Of a DNA stretch of 64,000 bases, positions 55,777 to 64,000 are shown in pieces. The notes under the pieces are model-generated. The model searched no databases. It saw only the letters and a program-made list of their open reading frames with translations, and was not told where the DNA came from. Position 1 is the stretch's first letter. Every line of letters begins with the position of its first letter. This stretch comes from Sphaerotilus natans (lineage in GTDB: Bacteria > Pseudomonadota > Gammaproteobacteria > Burkholderiales > Burkholderiaceae_C): the NCBI RefSeq assembly GCF_900156335.1, contig NZ_FTMZ01000007.1, positions 1-64,000 on the forward strand, read 5' to 3'. The translations under genes were made by a program, and so were the position numbers.

Positions 55777-57372
55777 ATGAGCTTTTCGACCCTGGGCCTG
55801 AACGAGGCCATCCTGCAAGCCGTCACCGCTGCCGGCTACGAGAACCCGACCGACGTGCAGGCGCAGACCATTCCCGCCGCGATGACCGGCGCGGACCTGC
55901 GCGTGTGCTCCAACACCGGCAGCGGCAAGACCGCCGCCTTCGTGCTGCCGGCGCTCGAGCGCGTGCTGGCCGCCCGTGAAGCCAACCCGGCCGCGAGCCG
56001 CCGCCCGCTGCGCGGCCAGCCGCCGCAAGGTCCGCGCGTGCTGGTGCTGGCCCCGACCCGCGAACTGGCCATCCAGGTCTCCAAGGCCGCAGTGACCTAC
56101 GGCAGCCACATCCCGCACCTGAAGGTCGCCACCGTCGTCGGCGGCGTGCCCTACGGCGCCCAGCTGGCCGCGCTGCGTGGCCCGATCGACCTGCTGATCG
56201 CCACCCCCGGCCGCCTGATCGACCACCTCGACAGCGGCAAGGCCATCCTGGGCCAGGTCGAGATGCTGATCCTGGACGAAGCCGACCGCATGCTCGACAT
56301 GGGCTTCATCGAGGACATCGAGCGCATCGCCGAAGCGCTGCCGGTCGGCCGTCAGACCGTCATGGTCAGTGCGACCTTCGCTGGTCAGGTCGGTCGTCTG
56401 GCCGACCAGATCCTGAAGGACGATGCCCAGCGCATCGAGGTCGCCAACCACACCGACAGCCACGCCAACATCGAGCAGCAGCTGCTGTGGGCGGATGATC
56501 TGGACCACAAGTCGGCCCTGCTCGAGAACCTGCTGACCAGCACCGAGATGCAGCAGGCCGTCATCTTCACCAGCACCCAGCGCGATGCCGACGAGCTGGC
56601 CGCCCATCTGTACGAGATGGGCCACGCGGTCGCGCCGCTGCACGGCGGCATGCCGCAGGGCCGTCGCAACCGCACGCTGATGGCGCTGCGCCGCGGCGAG
56701 CTGCGCATCCTGGTGGCCACCGACGTCGCCGCGCGCGGCATCGACGTGCCGACCATCAGCCACGTCATCAACTTCGGCCTGCCGATGAAGGCCGAGGACT
56801 ACGTGCACCGCATCGGCCGCACCGGCCGTGCCGGCCGCTCGGGCCGCGCGATCACGCTGGCCGAACGCCGCGATGTCGGCATGATCCGCCGCATCCAGCA
56901 GTTCACCACCCAGCCGATCCCGGTGGGCACGCTGGCCGGCCTGGAGCCGAAGCGTCCGGCGCCGGAAATGTTCAGCCGCGCTCCGCGCCGTGACGGCGGC
57001 CGTCCGCCGCATCGCGGTCATGGCGGCCCCGGCGGCTATGGCGGCCGTCCGGACAACCGCGGCGGTGACCGTGGCGGCTACGGCTTCGCGCGTCCGATCG
57101 ACGGCGCGCCGCGCCGCGGTGGCTTCGACGGTCCGCGCTTCGACTCGGCACCGCGTTTCGATGCGCCCCGCTTCGAGGCACCGCGTCAGGAAGGCCGCCC
57201 GGAATTCCGTGGCGAGCCGCGGCATGATGGTCCGCGTGGCAACGGTCCGCGCCGCCAGGACGGCGCTCCGCGCTTCGACGGCGAGCGCCGCTTCGACGAC
57301 CGCAGCGGCCCGCGTGGCGGCTTCGGCGGCGGCCGTCCGGCCCCGCGCGGCCGCGGCCACGGCCCGCGCTGA
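55777..57372 (+). CDS. DEAD-box ATP-dependent RNA helicase (RhlE-like)
   Basis: A 531-residue helicase. It has the Q motif (LNEAILQAVTAAGYENPTDV), motif I (CSNTGSGKTAAF), Ia (APTRELAIQ), Ib (ATPGRLIDHL), DEAD (LDEADRMLDMGF), SAT (VSATFAGQ) and motifs IV-VI (VIFTSTQRDADELA, VATDVAARGIDVPT, YVHRIGRTGRAGRSG). The core ends near residue 400. The last 130 residues are a disordered tail full of RGG, RFD and GGYGG repeats, which usually binds RNA and can phase-separate. It acts in ribosome assembly or mRNA decay. Two ATGs exist; 55777 (MSFSTLGL) is the family start. Confidence 0.95.
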   Translation: MSFSTLGLNEAILQAVTAAGYENPTDVQAQTIPAAMTGADLRVCSNTGSGKTAAFVLPALERVLAAREANPAASRRPLRGQPPQGPRVLVLAPTRELAIQVSKAAVTYGSHIPHLKVATVVGGVPYGAQLAALRGPIDLLIATPGRLIDHLDSGKAILGQVEMLILDEADRMLDMGFIEDIERIAEALPVGRQTVMVSATFAGQVGRLADQILKDDAQRIEVANHTDSHANIEQQLLWADDLDHKSALLENLLTSTEMQQAVIFTSTQRDADELAAHLYEMGHAVAPLHGGMPQGRRNRTLMALRRGELRILVATDVAARGIDVPTISHVINFGLPMKAEDYVHRIGRTGRAGRSGRAITLAERRDVGMIRRIQQFTTQPIPVGTLAGLEPKRPAPEMFSRAPRRDGGRPPHRGHGGPGGYGGRPDNRGGDRGGYGFARPIDGAPRRGGFDGPRFDSAPRFDAPRFEAPRQEGRPEFRGEPRHDGPRGNGPRRQDGAPRFDGERRFDDRSGPRGGFGGGRPAPRGRGHGPR

Positions 57373-57377
57373 ACCGT

Positions 57378-57629
57378 TCAGTCGTCCTGCCAGCGACCGC
57401 CCCGGCGGTCGTGGTGACCACGGCCACCGTGCCCGCGCCGGTCTTCCGGAATGACGATCACGCGCGGCGCCGGCTGAGCCTGAGGAAGCACCACCACCTC
57501 GCGCCCATGACCCCGGTGGTGGCCGTGGCCCGGCACCGGGACCACCACGCAGCCGGACAGCACGCTCAGCCCGCCCAGCATCAGCAGCGCGGCGCCTGAG
57601 CGCCGCCATGTCGACCTTTTCATCGTCAT
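57378..57629 (-). CDS. Small His/Gly-rich lipoprotein
   Basis: An 83-residue protein with lipobox SVLSGC near residue 27. The mature part is VVVPVPGHGHHRGHGREVVV and a tail RRGHGGRGHHDRRGGRWQDD, very rich in His, Gly and Arg. It could bind metal ions or RNA, but the composition is the only evidence. It is convergent with the DEAD-box helicase gene, with five bases between. A start two codons inside (MKRSTW) is possible. Confidence 0.65.
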   Translation of the reverse strand: MTMKRSTWRRSGAALLMLGGLSVLSGCVVVPVPGHGHHRGHGREVVVLPQAQPAPRVIVIPEDRRGHGGRGHHDRRGGRWQDD

Positions 57630-57714
57630 GACACGGCCATGAAGGCCGAAATGAGTTGCAACAGCAGCTCAACGTGCCAGCATGCGGGCCGGCCGACCGG
57701 CCTTCAGCCGAGCC

Positions 57715-58350
57715 TCAGGATCGAGCCGGCGCCATGTTGCCGCTCACCGGCACAGGCACCAGCCGCAGCGTGACGCCCCCCGGGCGCACCTCGATCGGCC
57801 CGGGCTGCAGTCCGGCCTTGGCCGCCAGCTCCAGCGCCAGCCGGTCGATGCGATGAATCTCCAGACCTTCCAGCATCGACTCGGCCAGCCAGCCGCCCCA
57901 GCGGTTCAGGCCGGAGGCCAGCAGCGGCGGCAATCCGTCGATCGCGATGTTCTCGCGCCGCACCCGGTCCAGCCGGATCGTGCCGTCGGACGGTTCGTAG
58001 CGCAGCGCGCTGCTGAACATGATGTTGCCGCGAAAGTCGCGCCGGCTCAGCACCGTCTCGCGCAGGCCCATGTCGAAGCCCAGCATCATGCGACCCGCCC
58101 CCGGCTGCAGCAGCACCCGCGGCGAGCTGATGCGCACCTCGAACACCTCCAGCACCTTCTGCTGCAGCGGGAAGCGCGAGGACAGCGCCGCCTGCATCTC
58201 GCGCTCGCTGGTGGTGAACTCCCTGGGCACCACCGAGGCACAGCCCCACAGCCCGCCGACCAGCGCCATCGCGCCGATCCTCAGCAGCCCGCGACGCCCG
58301 CCCGCCGGCCGACCGCCCTGTGCAGACGCCGCCCCTGTCATTGCGCTCAC
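57715..58350 (-). CDS. DUF1439-type lipoprotein
   Basis: A 211-residue protein with a lipobox in VGGLWGCASV near residue 37. The mature domain has EFTTSEREMQAALSSRFPLQ, FEVRISSPRVLLQPGAGRMM and ENIAIDGLPPLL, which fits the DUF1439/YceB group of lipoproteins with a tubular lipid-binding-like fold. Function is unknown. It is divergent from the TetR gene, and the 40 bases between hold the TetR-like operator, so it may also respond to that regulator. Confidence 0.8.
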   Translation of the reverse strand: MSAMTGAASAQGGRPAGGRRGLLRIGAMALVGGLWGCASVVPREFTTSEREMQAALSSRFPLQQKVLEVFEVRISSPRVLLQPGAGRMMLGFDMGLRETVLSRRDFRGNIMFSSALRYEPSDGTIRLDRVRRENIAIDGLPPLLASGLNRWGGWLAESMLEGLEIHRIDRLALELAAKAGLQPGPIEVRPGGVTLRLVPVPVSGNMAPARS

Positions 58351-58371
58351 TTCATTGCTCCACTACATTAC

Positions 58372-58385
58372 TGACCGGTTAGTCA
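58372..58385. promoter_or_regulatory. Probable TetR operator
   Basis: TGACCGGTTAGTCA is an inverted repeat (TGAC/GTCA) five bases before the TetR start codon, in the gap shared with the DUF1439 gene. Operators of the AcrR/TetR type with ACTGACCGGT-like arms are common in proteobacteria. Autoregulation of the efflux operon is likely. Confidence 0.7.
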
Positions 58386-58390
58386 TTATC

Positions 58391-59101
58391 ATGCCCCGGA
58401 AACCCGCCTTGTCCGCCGAACCGTCCGAACGCTCCGACCTGCCCGCCATGGCAGGAACGCCGGCGACGCCGCCGGCATCGCACCAGCGCCGCAAGGCCGA
58501 GCGACCCAGCGAGCTGCTCGACGCCGCGCTGCAGCTCTTCGTCGAGAAGGGCTTTGCCGCGACCAAGACCGAGGACATCGCCCGGCTGGCCGGCGTCTCC
58601 AAGGGCACGCTCTACCTGTATTACACCAGCAAGGAAGACCTGCTCCGGGAGGTGATCTCGCAGCGGGTGTCGACCCGCATCGCCGAAGGCCTGGCCCAGG
58701 CCGCCGCCCACCAGGGCAGCGCCACCGAGCTGATGCGCACGCTGCTGGTCGACTGGTGGATGCAGACGCTCGAGAGCGACGCCTCCGGCGTGTTCAAGCT
58801 GGTGGTCAGCGAGGTGCGCAACTTCCCCGAGATCGCCGAGCTGTGGTTCAACGAGGTCTCGCAGCCCGGCTCGCAGCTGATCGGCGGCATGGTGCAGCGC
58901 GGCATCGATTCGGGCGAATTCCGGCCGGTCGACGTGCTCTCGGTGGTCTACTCGATCGTCATGCCGCTGGTGATGCTGTGCGTGCACCGGCACTCGCTCG
59001 GCGCCTGCGAATGCCCGGGCATGAGCCTGGAGCCGCAGGCCTTCATCCGCGCCCACATCGATCTGGTGCTGCGCGGCATCTCCACCCACCCGGAACCCTG
59101 A
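58391..59101 (+). CDS. TetR/AcrR-family transcriptional regulator of the RND operon
   Basis: A 236-residue repressor. The N-terminal helix-turn-helix is at about 40-80 (LLDAALQLFVEKGFAATKTE, DIARLAGVSKGTLYLYYTSK). The C-terminal ligand domain is all-helical (ESDASGVFKLVVSEVRNFPE). It lies six bases before the membrane-fusion protein gene, so it is the first gene of the operon. It probably represses the operon through the palindrome upstream until it meets a pump substrate. Confidence 0.92.
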   Translation: MPRKPALSAEPSERSDLPAMAGTPATPPASHQRRKAERPSELLDAALQLFVEKGFAATKTEDIARLAGVSKGTLYLYYTSKEDLLREVISQRVSTRIAEGLAQAAAHQGSATELMRTLLVDWWMQTLESDASGVFKLVVSEVRNFPEIAELWFNEVSQPGSQLIGGMVQRGIDSGEFRPVDVLSVVYSIVMPLVMLCVHRHSLGACECPGMSLEPQAFIRAHIDLVLRGISTHPEP

Positions 59102-59106
59102 AGCCG

Positions 59107-60237
59107 ATGAAGCGATCGACCGTGCTTGCCGCCGGTGCCCTGGCGCTGGGCCTGCTGGGGCTGGCCGGCTGGAAGCTGTCGAGCCGCACGGCGAGCGCCG
59201 CCGCAGCGGCCTCGGCCAGCGCCCCGCTGCAGCCGACCCCGGCCGCGCTGCAGCTTCAGGACAGCGACCTGGTGACGCTGCGCCGGGCCGAGCTGGTCGA
59301 TGCGGTGGCGCTGACCGGCAGCCTGAAGGCGGCGGTCAGCGCGCTGGTCAAGGCACGCAGCGCCGGCGAGCTGCTGGAGCTGGGCCCGCGCGAGGGCGAC
59401 ACGGTGCGCGCCGGCCAGATCGTCGGGCGCATCGACCCGGCCGATGCGCAGCTGCGGCTGCGCCAGGCCGAGCAGCAGATCGAGTCGGCGCAGGCCCAGC
59501 TCGACATCGCCGGCAGGACGCTGGACAACAACCGCGCACTGGTCGAACAGGGCTTCATCTCGCCCACCGCGCTGGAGAGCTCGGCCGCGAACCACCGCGC
59601 CGCGCAGGCCGCGCTGCAGTCGGCCCGTGCAGGCGCCGATCTGGCTCGGCGGGCGCTCGACGACACGGTGCTGAAGGCGCCGATCGGCGGCCAGATCGCG
59701 CAGCGCCTGGCCCAGCCGGGCGAGCGGGTCGCGCTGGACGCGCGCATCCTGGAGATCATCGATCTCGACCGGCTCGAGCTGGAGGCGACCGTGCCGGCGG
59801 CCGAGCTGGCCCGCACCCGCATCGGCGCCGGCGCGGTGCTGCAGGTCGAGGGCGTGGACGCGCCGGTGCGGGCCCGGGTGCTGCGCATCAGCCCGGCCGC
59901 GCAGGCCGGCACCCGGTCGGTGCCGGTGCATCTGGCCATCGAGCCGGCGCCGGGGCTGCGTGCCGGCCTGTTCGCGCGCGGCCACATCGAGCTGGGCCGG
60001 CGCAGCACGCGGGTGCTGCCACTGTCGGCGGTGCGCGTCGACCAGCCGCAGCCGCATGTGATCGAGCTGGACACCGGCGCGGGCCTGCTGCGCCAGCGCC
60101 CGGTGCGCACCGGTGCGCGTGGTGAGGTCGACGGCACCGCGTCGATCGAGATCCTCGACGGCCTGGCCGAGGGCGCGCGGGTGCTGGCCGGCCGGCTCGG
60201 CCCGGTGCGCGACGGCACGCCGGCCGTGCTGCGCTGA
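59107..60237 (+). CDS. RND efflux membrane-fusion (periplasmic adaptor) protein
   Basis: A 376-residue protein with an N-terminal hydrophobic signal or anchor (AGALALGLLGLAGW). The biotinyl-lipoyl domain is in ARSAGELLELGPREGDTVRA and VLKAPIGGQIAQRLAQPGER, split by a coiled-coil hairpin (AQLRLRQAEQQIESAQAQLD). A beta-barrel domain follows (LDRLELEATVPAAELARTRI). It bridges the RND pump and an outer-membrane channel. No TolC-type gene is in the window, but pcm-tolC order is common in this group, so it may lie just beyond 64000. Confidence 0.93.
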   Translation: MKRSTVLAAGALALGLLGLAGWKLSSRTASAAAAASASAPLQPTPAALQLQDSDLVTLRRAELVDAVALTGSLKAAVSALVKARSAGELLELGPREGDTVRAGQIVGRIDPADAQLRLRQAEQQIESAQAQLDIAGRTLDNNRALVEQGFISPTALESSAANHRAAQAALQSARAGADLARRALDDTVLKAPIGGQIAQRLAQPGERVALDARILEIIDLDRLELEATVPAAELARTRIGAGAVLQVEGVDAPVRARVLRISPAAQAGTRSVPVHLAIEPAPGLRAGLFARGHIELGRRSTRVLPLSAVRVDQPQPHVIELDTGAGLLRQRPVRTGARGEVDGTASIEILDGLAEGARVLAGRLGPVRDGTPAVLR

Positions 60238-60259
60238 ACCTCGCGCCCTCAGGTCCATC

Positions 60260-63200
60260 ATGTGGTTCACCCGCGTCTCGATCGCCAATCCGGTCCTGGC
60301 CACCATGGTGATGCTGGCGCTGGTGGTGCTCGGACTGTTCTCCTTCCAGCGCCTGAAGGTCGACCAGTTTCCCGACATCGAGTTTCCGACGGTGGTGGTC
60401 AGCACCGAGTATCCCGGCGCCGCCGCCGAGATCGTCGAGACCGAGCTGACCCGCAAGATCGAGGAAAGCGTCAACGCGATCGCCGGCATCAGCCAGCTCT
60501 CCTCGCGCAGCTATGCCGGCACCTCGGTGGTCATCATCCAGTTCGACCTGACGATGGACGGCCGGCGCGCCGCCGACGATGTGCGCGAGAAGCTCGCCAT
60601 CCTCAAGCCGCAGCTGCGCGAGGAGATCGGCGAGCCCAAGGTGCAGCGCTTCGATCCGGCCAGCCGCCCGATCTGGAGCGTGGCGGTGCGCGCATCCGGC
60701 GACGCTCGGCCGGATGAGGCCGATGCAGCCGGCGCGATGCGGCGCACGCTCTGGGCCGAGCAGGTGCTGAAGAAGCGGCTGGAGAACGTGCGCGGCGTCG
60801 GCTCGGTCGCGCTGGTCGGCGCGGTGCGGCGCGAGATCCAGATCCAGCTCGATCCGGTGCGCATGGAGGCCGCCGGCGTCAGCGCCGAACAGGTGATCGC
60901 CGCGGTGCGCGGCGAGAACCAGGACCTGCCCGCCGGCCTGCTGCGCTCGGCCGAGCAGGAACGGGTGGTGCAGATCCGCGGCCGCATCGAGCGCCCGGAC
61001 GACTTCGCCCGGCTGGTGGTGGCGCGCCGCGGCGCCACGCTGGTGCGCCTGGGCGAGGTCGCGCAGGTGGTCGACGGCCCGCAGGAGACCGACTCGCTGG
61101 CCCTGCTCGACGGCCAGCGCAGCCTGGTGCTCGAGGTGCAGAAGGCCCAGGGCCAGAACACCATCGAGGTGGTCGACGGCCTGGAGCGCGAGCTGGCGGC
61201 GCTGCAGGCCGCCGGCGCGCTGCCCGCCGACCTGCGGCTGGACCGGGTGCGCGACAGCTCGCGCCCGATCCGCGTCTCGGTGGCCAATGTGCGCCAGACC
61301 CTGATCGAGGGCGCGCTGCTGACGGTCGCCATCGTCTTCCTGTTCCTGAACTCCTGGCGCTCGACCGTCATCACGGGCCTGACGCTGCCGATCGCGCTGA
61401 TCGGCACCTTCCTGTTCATGCAGTGGTTCGGCTTCTCGGTCAACATGATCACGCTGATGGCGCTGTCCCTGTGCGTGGGCCTGCTGATCGACGACGCCAT
61501 CGTCGTGCGCGAGAACATCGTGCGCCATGTGCAGATGGGCAAGGACGCCCGGCGCGCCGCGCTCGACGGCACCGCCGAGATCGGCCTGGCGGTGCTGGCC
61601 ACCACGCTGTCGATCGTCGCCGTCTTCCTGCCGATCGGCTTCATGGGCGGCATCATCGGCCAGTTCTTCCACGAGTTCGGCATCACCATCGTCGCGGCGG
61701 TGCTGATCTCGATGTTCGTCAGCTTCACGCTCGACCCGATGCTCAGCGCGGTCTGGCATGACCCGGCGGTGCAGGCCGAAGGGCAGACCTTGCGGCCGGT
61801 CACGCTCTACGAGCGCACGCTCGGGCGGATCACCCAGGCGGTCGACCGCGGCTCGCTGCGGCTGGGCGAGGGCTACCAGGCGCTGCTGGGCTGGTCGCTG
61901 CGCCACCGGCTGCTGACGGTGGTGCTGGCGCTGGGCACGCTGGTGGCAGCGCTGGTGCTGACCCGCTCGCTCGGCACCGAGTTCGTGCCCAAGGCCGACT
62001 ATTCCGAGACCTTCGTCAGCTTCCACACCCCGGTCGGCTCCTCGCTGGAGGTGACCGAGGCCAAGGTGCGCGAGGTCGAGGCGCTGATCCGCCGCCGCCC
62101 GGAGGTGAAATACACCCTGGCGACGATCAATGCCGGCCAGGCGCAGGGCCGCATCTTCGCGCAGATCTACATCCGGCTGGTCGACCGCAAGGACCGCCAG
62201 CTCAGCCAGGACCAGCTCGCCGCGCCGCTGCGTCAGGAGCTGCTGCAGGTGCCCGGCATCACCGTGACCCATGTCGGCCTGCTGGACGCGGTCGGCGGCA
62301 ACAAGCCGCTGATGCTGTCGCTGCAGGGCAGCGACCTGGGCGAGCTGCAGCGACAGACCGAGCGGCTGCTCGAGCGGCTGCGCACGATTCCCGGCCTGGT
62401 CGATCTGGACAGCAGTGCCCGCGCGGACCAGCCGACGCTGGCGGTCACGCTGCGCCGCGAGGCGGCCGCCGACCTCGGCCTGGGCGTGGCCGGCGTGACC
62501 GGCACGCTGCGCGCGCTGGTGGCCGGGCAGACGGTGGGCAACTGGCGCGCCAGCGACGAGCTCAATGTCGACGTCAAGGTCGGGCTGGCGCCGCAGGCCC
62601 GCGACAGCACGGCCGACATCGCGCGGCTGATGATGCCGGCCGGCCAGAACGCCGACGGCAGCGCCCGGCTGGTGCGGCTCGACCAGATCGCCGAGCTGGG
62701 CGAGGACCGCACGCCCCAGCAGATCAACCGCCGCGATCTGGCCCGCGAGGTCGAGATCACCGCCAACGTGCAGGGCCGCTCGCTCGGCGAGGTCTCGGCC
62801 GACATCCGCCGCGTGCTCGAGAGCGAGCCGCTGCCGCCGGGCCTGCGCTGGCGCTTCGGCGGCTCGACCAAGGACATGGCCGAGAGCTTCGGCCACGCCG
62901 TCTCGGCGCTGGCCATGGGCGTGATCTTCATCTACATGATCCTGGCCTCGCAGTTCCGCAGCTTCATGCAGCCGGTGGCGCTGATGAGCTCGCTGCCGCT
63001 GACGCTGATCGGGGTGGTGGGCGCGCTGCTGCTGTTCGGCTCGACGATGAACCTGTTCTCGATCATCGGCGTGGTGATGCTGATGGGGCTGGTGACGAAG
63101 AACGCGATCCTGCTGATCGACTTCGCGATCCGCGCCCGCGCCGGCGAGGTGCATCTGGACGATGACGGCGGCCAGCCCGGCCGGCGGCTCGGGCGCGAGG

Positions 63201-63487
63201 AGGCGCTGCTGCTGGCCGCGCGGGTGCGGCTGCGCCCGATCCTGATGACCACGCTGGCGATGGTCTTCGGCATGGTGCCGCTGGCCTTCGCACTGTCGGA
63301 AGGCGCCGAGCAGCGCGCGCCGATGGGCCAGGCCGTCATCGGCGGCGTCATCACCTCCTCGCTGCTGACGCTGGTGGTGGTGCCGGTGATCTATTGCTGG
63401 ATCGACGACCTGAGCGTGTGGACGAGGCGACGCTTCGGTGCGGATCGTCGGCCCGATGCCACATCCGGCACCGGATCGGCCTCCTAG
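60260..63487 (+). CDS. RND-family multidrug efflux permease (HAE1/AcrB type)
   Basis: A 1075-residue proton-driven pump. It has the N-terminal helix (NPVLATMVMLALVVLGLFSF), first porter segments (QFPDIEFPTVVVSTEYPGAA, TELTRKIEESVNAIAGI), the TM4 Asp pair in LLIDDAIVVRENIVRHVQMG, and TM10-12 with LMGLVTKNAILLIDFAIRAR. The length is about 30 residues more than AcrB, mainly in the LDDDGGQPGRRLGREEA loop. Start ATG at 60260. It forms a tripartite pump with the preceding adaptor. Substrates are not predictable; the TetR protein suggests toxic organic compounds. Confidence 0.94.
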   Translation: MWFTRVSIANPVLATMVMLALVVLGLFSFQRLKVDQFPDIEFPTVVVSTEYPGAAAEIVETELTRKIEESVNAIAGISQLSSRSYAGTSVVIIQFDLTMDGRRAADDVREKLAILKPQLREEIGEPKVQRFDPASRPIWSVAVRASGDARPDEADAAGAMRRTLWAEQVLKKRLENVRGVGSVALVGAVRREIQIQLDPVRMEAAGVSAEQVIAAVRGENQDLPAGLLRSAEQERVVQIRGRIERPDDFARLVVARRGATLVRLGEVAQVVDGPQETDSLALLDGQRSLVLEVQKAQGQNTIEVVDGLERELAALQAAGALPADLRLDRVRDSSRPIRVSVANVRQTLIEGALLTVAIVFLFLNSWRSTVITGLTLPIALIGTFLFMQWFGFSVNMITLMALSLCVGLLIDDAIVVRENIVRHVQMGKDARRAALDGTAEIGLAVLATTLSIVAVFLPIGFMGGIIGQFFHEFGITIVAAVLISMFVSFTLDPMLSAVWHDPAVQAEGQTLRPVTLYERTLGRITQAVDRGSLRLGEGYQALLGWSLRHRLLTVVLALGTLVAALVLTRSLGTEFVPKADYSETFVSFHTPVGSSLEVTEAKVREVEALIRRRPEVKYTLATINAGQAQGRIFAQIYIRLVDRKDRQLSQDQLAAPLRQELLQVPGITVTHVGLLDAVGGNKPLMLSLQGSDLGELQRQTERLLERLRTIPGLVDLDSSARADQPTLAVTLRREAAADLGLGVAGVTGTLRALVAGQTVGNWRASDELNVDVKVGLAPQARDSTADIARLMMPAGQNADGSARLVRLDQIAELGEDRTPQQINRRDLAREVEITANVQGRSLGEVSADIRRVLESEPLPPGLRWRFGGSTKDMAESFGHAVSALAMGVIFIYMILASQFRSFMQPVALMSSLPLTLIGVVGALLLFGSTMNLFSIIGVVMLMGLVTKNAILLIDFAIRARAGEVHLDDDGGQPGRRLGREEALLLAARVRLRPILMTTLAMVFGMVPLAFALSEGAEQRAPMGQAVIGGVITSSLLTLVVVPVIYCWIDDLSVWTRRRFGADRRPDATSGTGSAS

Positions 63488-63533
63488 AATGTCGGGTTTT
63501 GTTGCGCATGCTCTTTCTCGCGAGGAATCCAAG

Positions 63534-64000
63534 ATGAACGTCGAACAGGCCCGTTTCAACATGATCGAGCAGCAGATCCGTCCGTGGGACGTGCTCGACC
63601 CGTCCGTGCTGTCGCTGCTGGCCGTCGTCAAGCGCGAGGACTTCGTTCCGGCCGCGCACCGCGCCGTCGCCTTCATGGACCTGGAAGTGCCGCTGCCCGG
63701 CGGTCAGGTCATGCTCGCACCGCGCGTCGAGGCCCGCCTGCTGCAGGAGCTGGGCCTGCTGCGCCACGAGAAGGTGCTGGAAGTGGGCACCGGCTCGGGC
63801 TTCATGGCCGCGCTGATGGCCCACAAGGCCCAGACGGTCGTCACCTACGAGAAGCGCGCCGAGCTGGCCTCGCTGGCCCGCGAGAACCTGCGCCACGCCG
63901 CGATCATGAACGTCGAGGTCCGCCAGGGCGATGGCTCGAACGGTGACGCCGGCCGCGGCCCCTGGGACGCGATCGTGCTGTCGGGCTCGGTCGCCGAGGT
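63534..64000 (+). CDS. Protein-L-isoaspartate O-methyltransferase family protein (partial at window end)
   Basis: The first 155 codons of a PCMT-type methyltransferase: MNVEQARFNMIEQQIRPWDV, LSLLAVVKREDFVPAAHRAV, then the AdoMet site KVLEVGTGSGFMAALMAHKA and VVTYEKRAEL. This variant begins NxxQARxNMIEQQIRxWDV, as in the betaproteobacterial homologues found before tolC, rather than the classical Pcm. It repairs isoaspartyl residues in classical members; activity here is unproven. Start has CGAGGAA upstream. TAGAAT at 63485-63490, overlapping the pump stop, may be its -10 box. Confidence 0.9.
   Translation, partial: MNVEQARFNMIEQQIRPWDVLDPSVLSLLAVVKREDFVPAAHRAVAFMDLEVPLPGGQVMLAPRVEARLLQELGLLRHEKVLEVGTGSGFMAALMAHKAQTVVTYEKRAELASLARENLRHAAIMNVEVRQGDGSNGDAGRGPWDAIVLSGSVAE

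Noticed and set aside
59888-63676. A minus-strand open frame of over 1200 codons opposite the RND pump, and similar long antisense frames elsewhere (for example 40199-43840 and 11841-13685).
   Set aside because: They are mirror frames of GC-rich genes, with low-complexity His/Arg/Gln-rich translations and no domain, while the opposite strand encodes clear families.

Overview
The window is very GC-rich, about 70 percent by eye, with dense coding and many ATGA or GTGA overlaps. The gene content (rpsU-yqeY, minCDE, a queF of about 290 residues, PedF-type cytochrome c with PQQ-associated ABC genes, a PEP-CTERM protein, and pcm next to an RND pump) fits a betaproteobacterium of the Burkholderiales. 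The Leptothrix/Sphaerotilus/Rubrivivax group is likely. That placement is inference from gene content; no 16S or tRNA gene is present.

Layout. 1-1451: the right end of an ISAs1-family insertion sequence lies inside a gene whose remnant encodes an S24/LexA-like domain and a DUF3427 domain. 1523-9218: after yjdM, a nine-gene minus-strand operon runs from 9218 down to 1854. It combines the four PQQ-dehydrogenase-associated ABC genes (ATPase, YVTN propeller, binding protein, permease) with an ExbB/ExbD-like pair, a small membrane protein, a lipoprotein and a TctC-type binding protein. 9343-15486: the rest of a PQQ/alcohol-oxidation module, namely a degenerate PqqB-like protein, a degenerate metallohydrolase-like protein, an AcoR-type sigma-54 activator, a near-consensus sigma-54 promoter, cytochrome c-550 PedF and an MxaJ-like binding protein. 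No quinoprotein dehydrogenase is in the window. 15548-35193: mostly housekeeping and conserved genes (BaiN-like oxidoreductase, rpsU, yqeY, a NarL-type two-component pair, queF, an Spx/ArsC-like protein, an alkylation repair protein, a class A PBP with an apparently dead transpeptidase domain, a BamE-like lipoprotein, CapA-like, minCDE, an ABC exporter and a YgiQ radical SAM protein).

35176-50279: a PEP-CTERM protein, a GGDEF-EAL protein and, divergent from it, an eight-gene locus. The locus encodes a processive GT2 synthase, a bactofilin-like duplicated beta-helix protein, two paralogous CE4-like deacetylases, UDP-GlcNAc 2-epimerase, a YaiO-like outer-membrane barrel, a multi-pass membrane protein and a periplasmic (alpha/alpha)6-like enzyme. 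It looks like a complete synthase-dependent exopolysaccharide system that does not match pga, pel, bcs or alg. It is my best candidate for an undescribed system. 50408-64000: conserved small genes, a diguanylate cyclase, an MscS channel abutting methylglyoxal synthase, a DEAD-box helicase with an RG-rich tail, a TetR-MFP-RND efflux operon and the start of a pcm-family gene.

How parts connect. The sigma-54 activator divergent from pedF probably controls alcohol-oxidation electron transfer. The GGDEF-EAL protein next to the polysaccharide locus suggests c-di-GMP control. The TetR gene with a palindromic operator probably represses its own efflux operon. These links are inferred from position.
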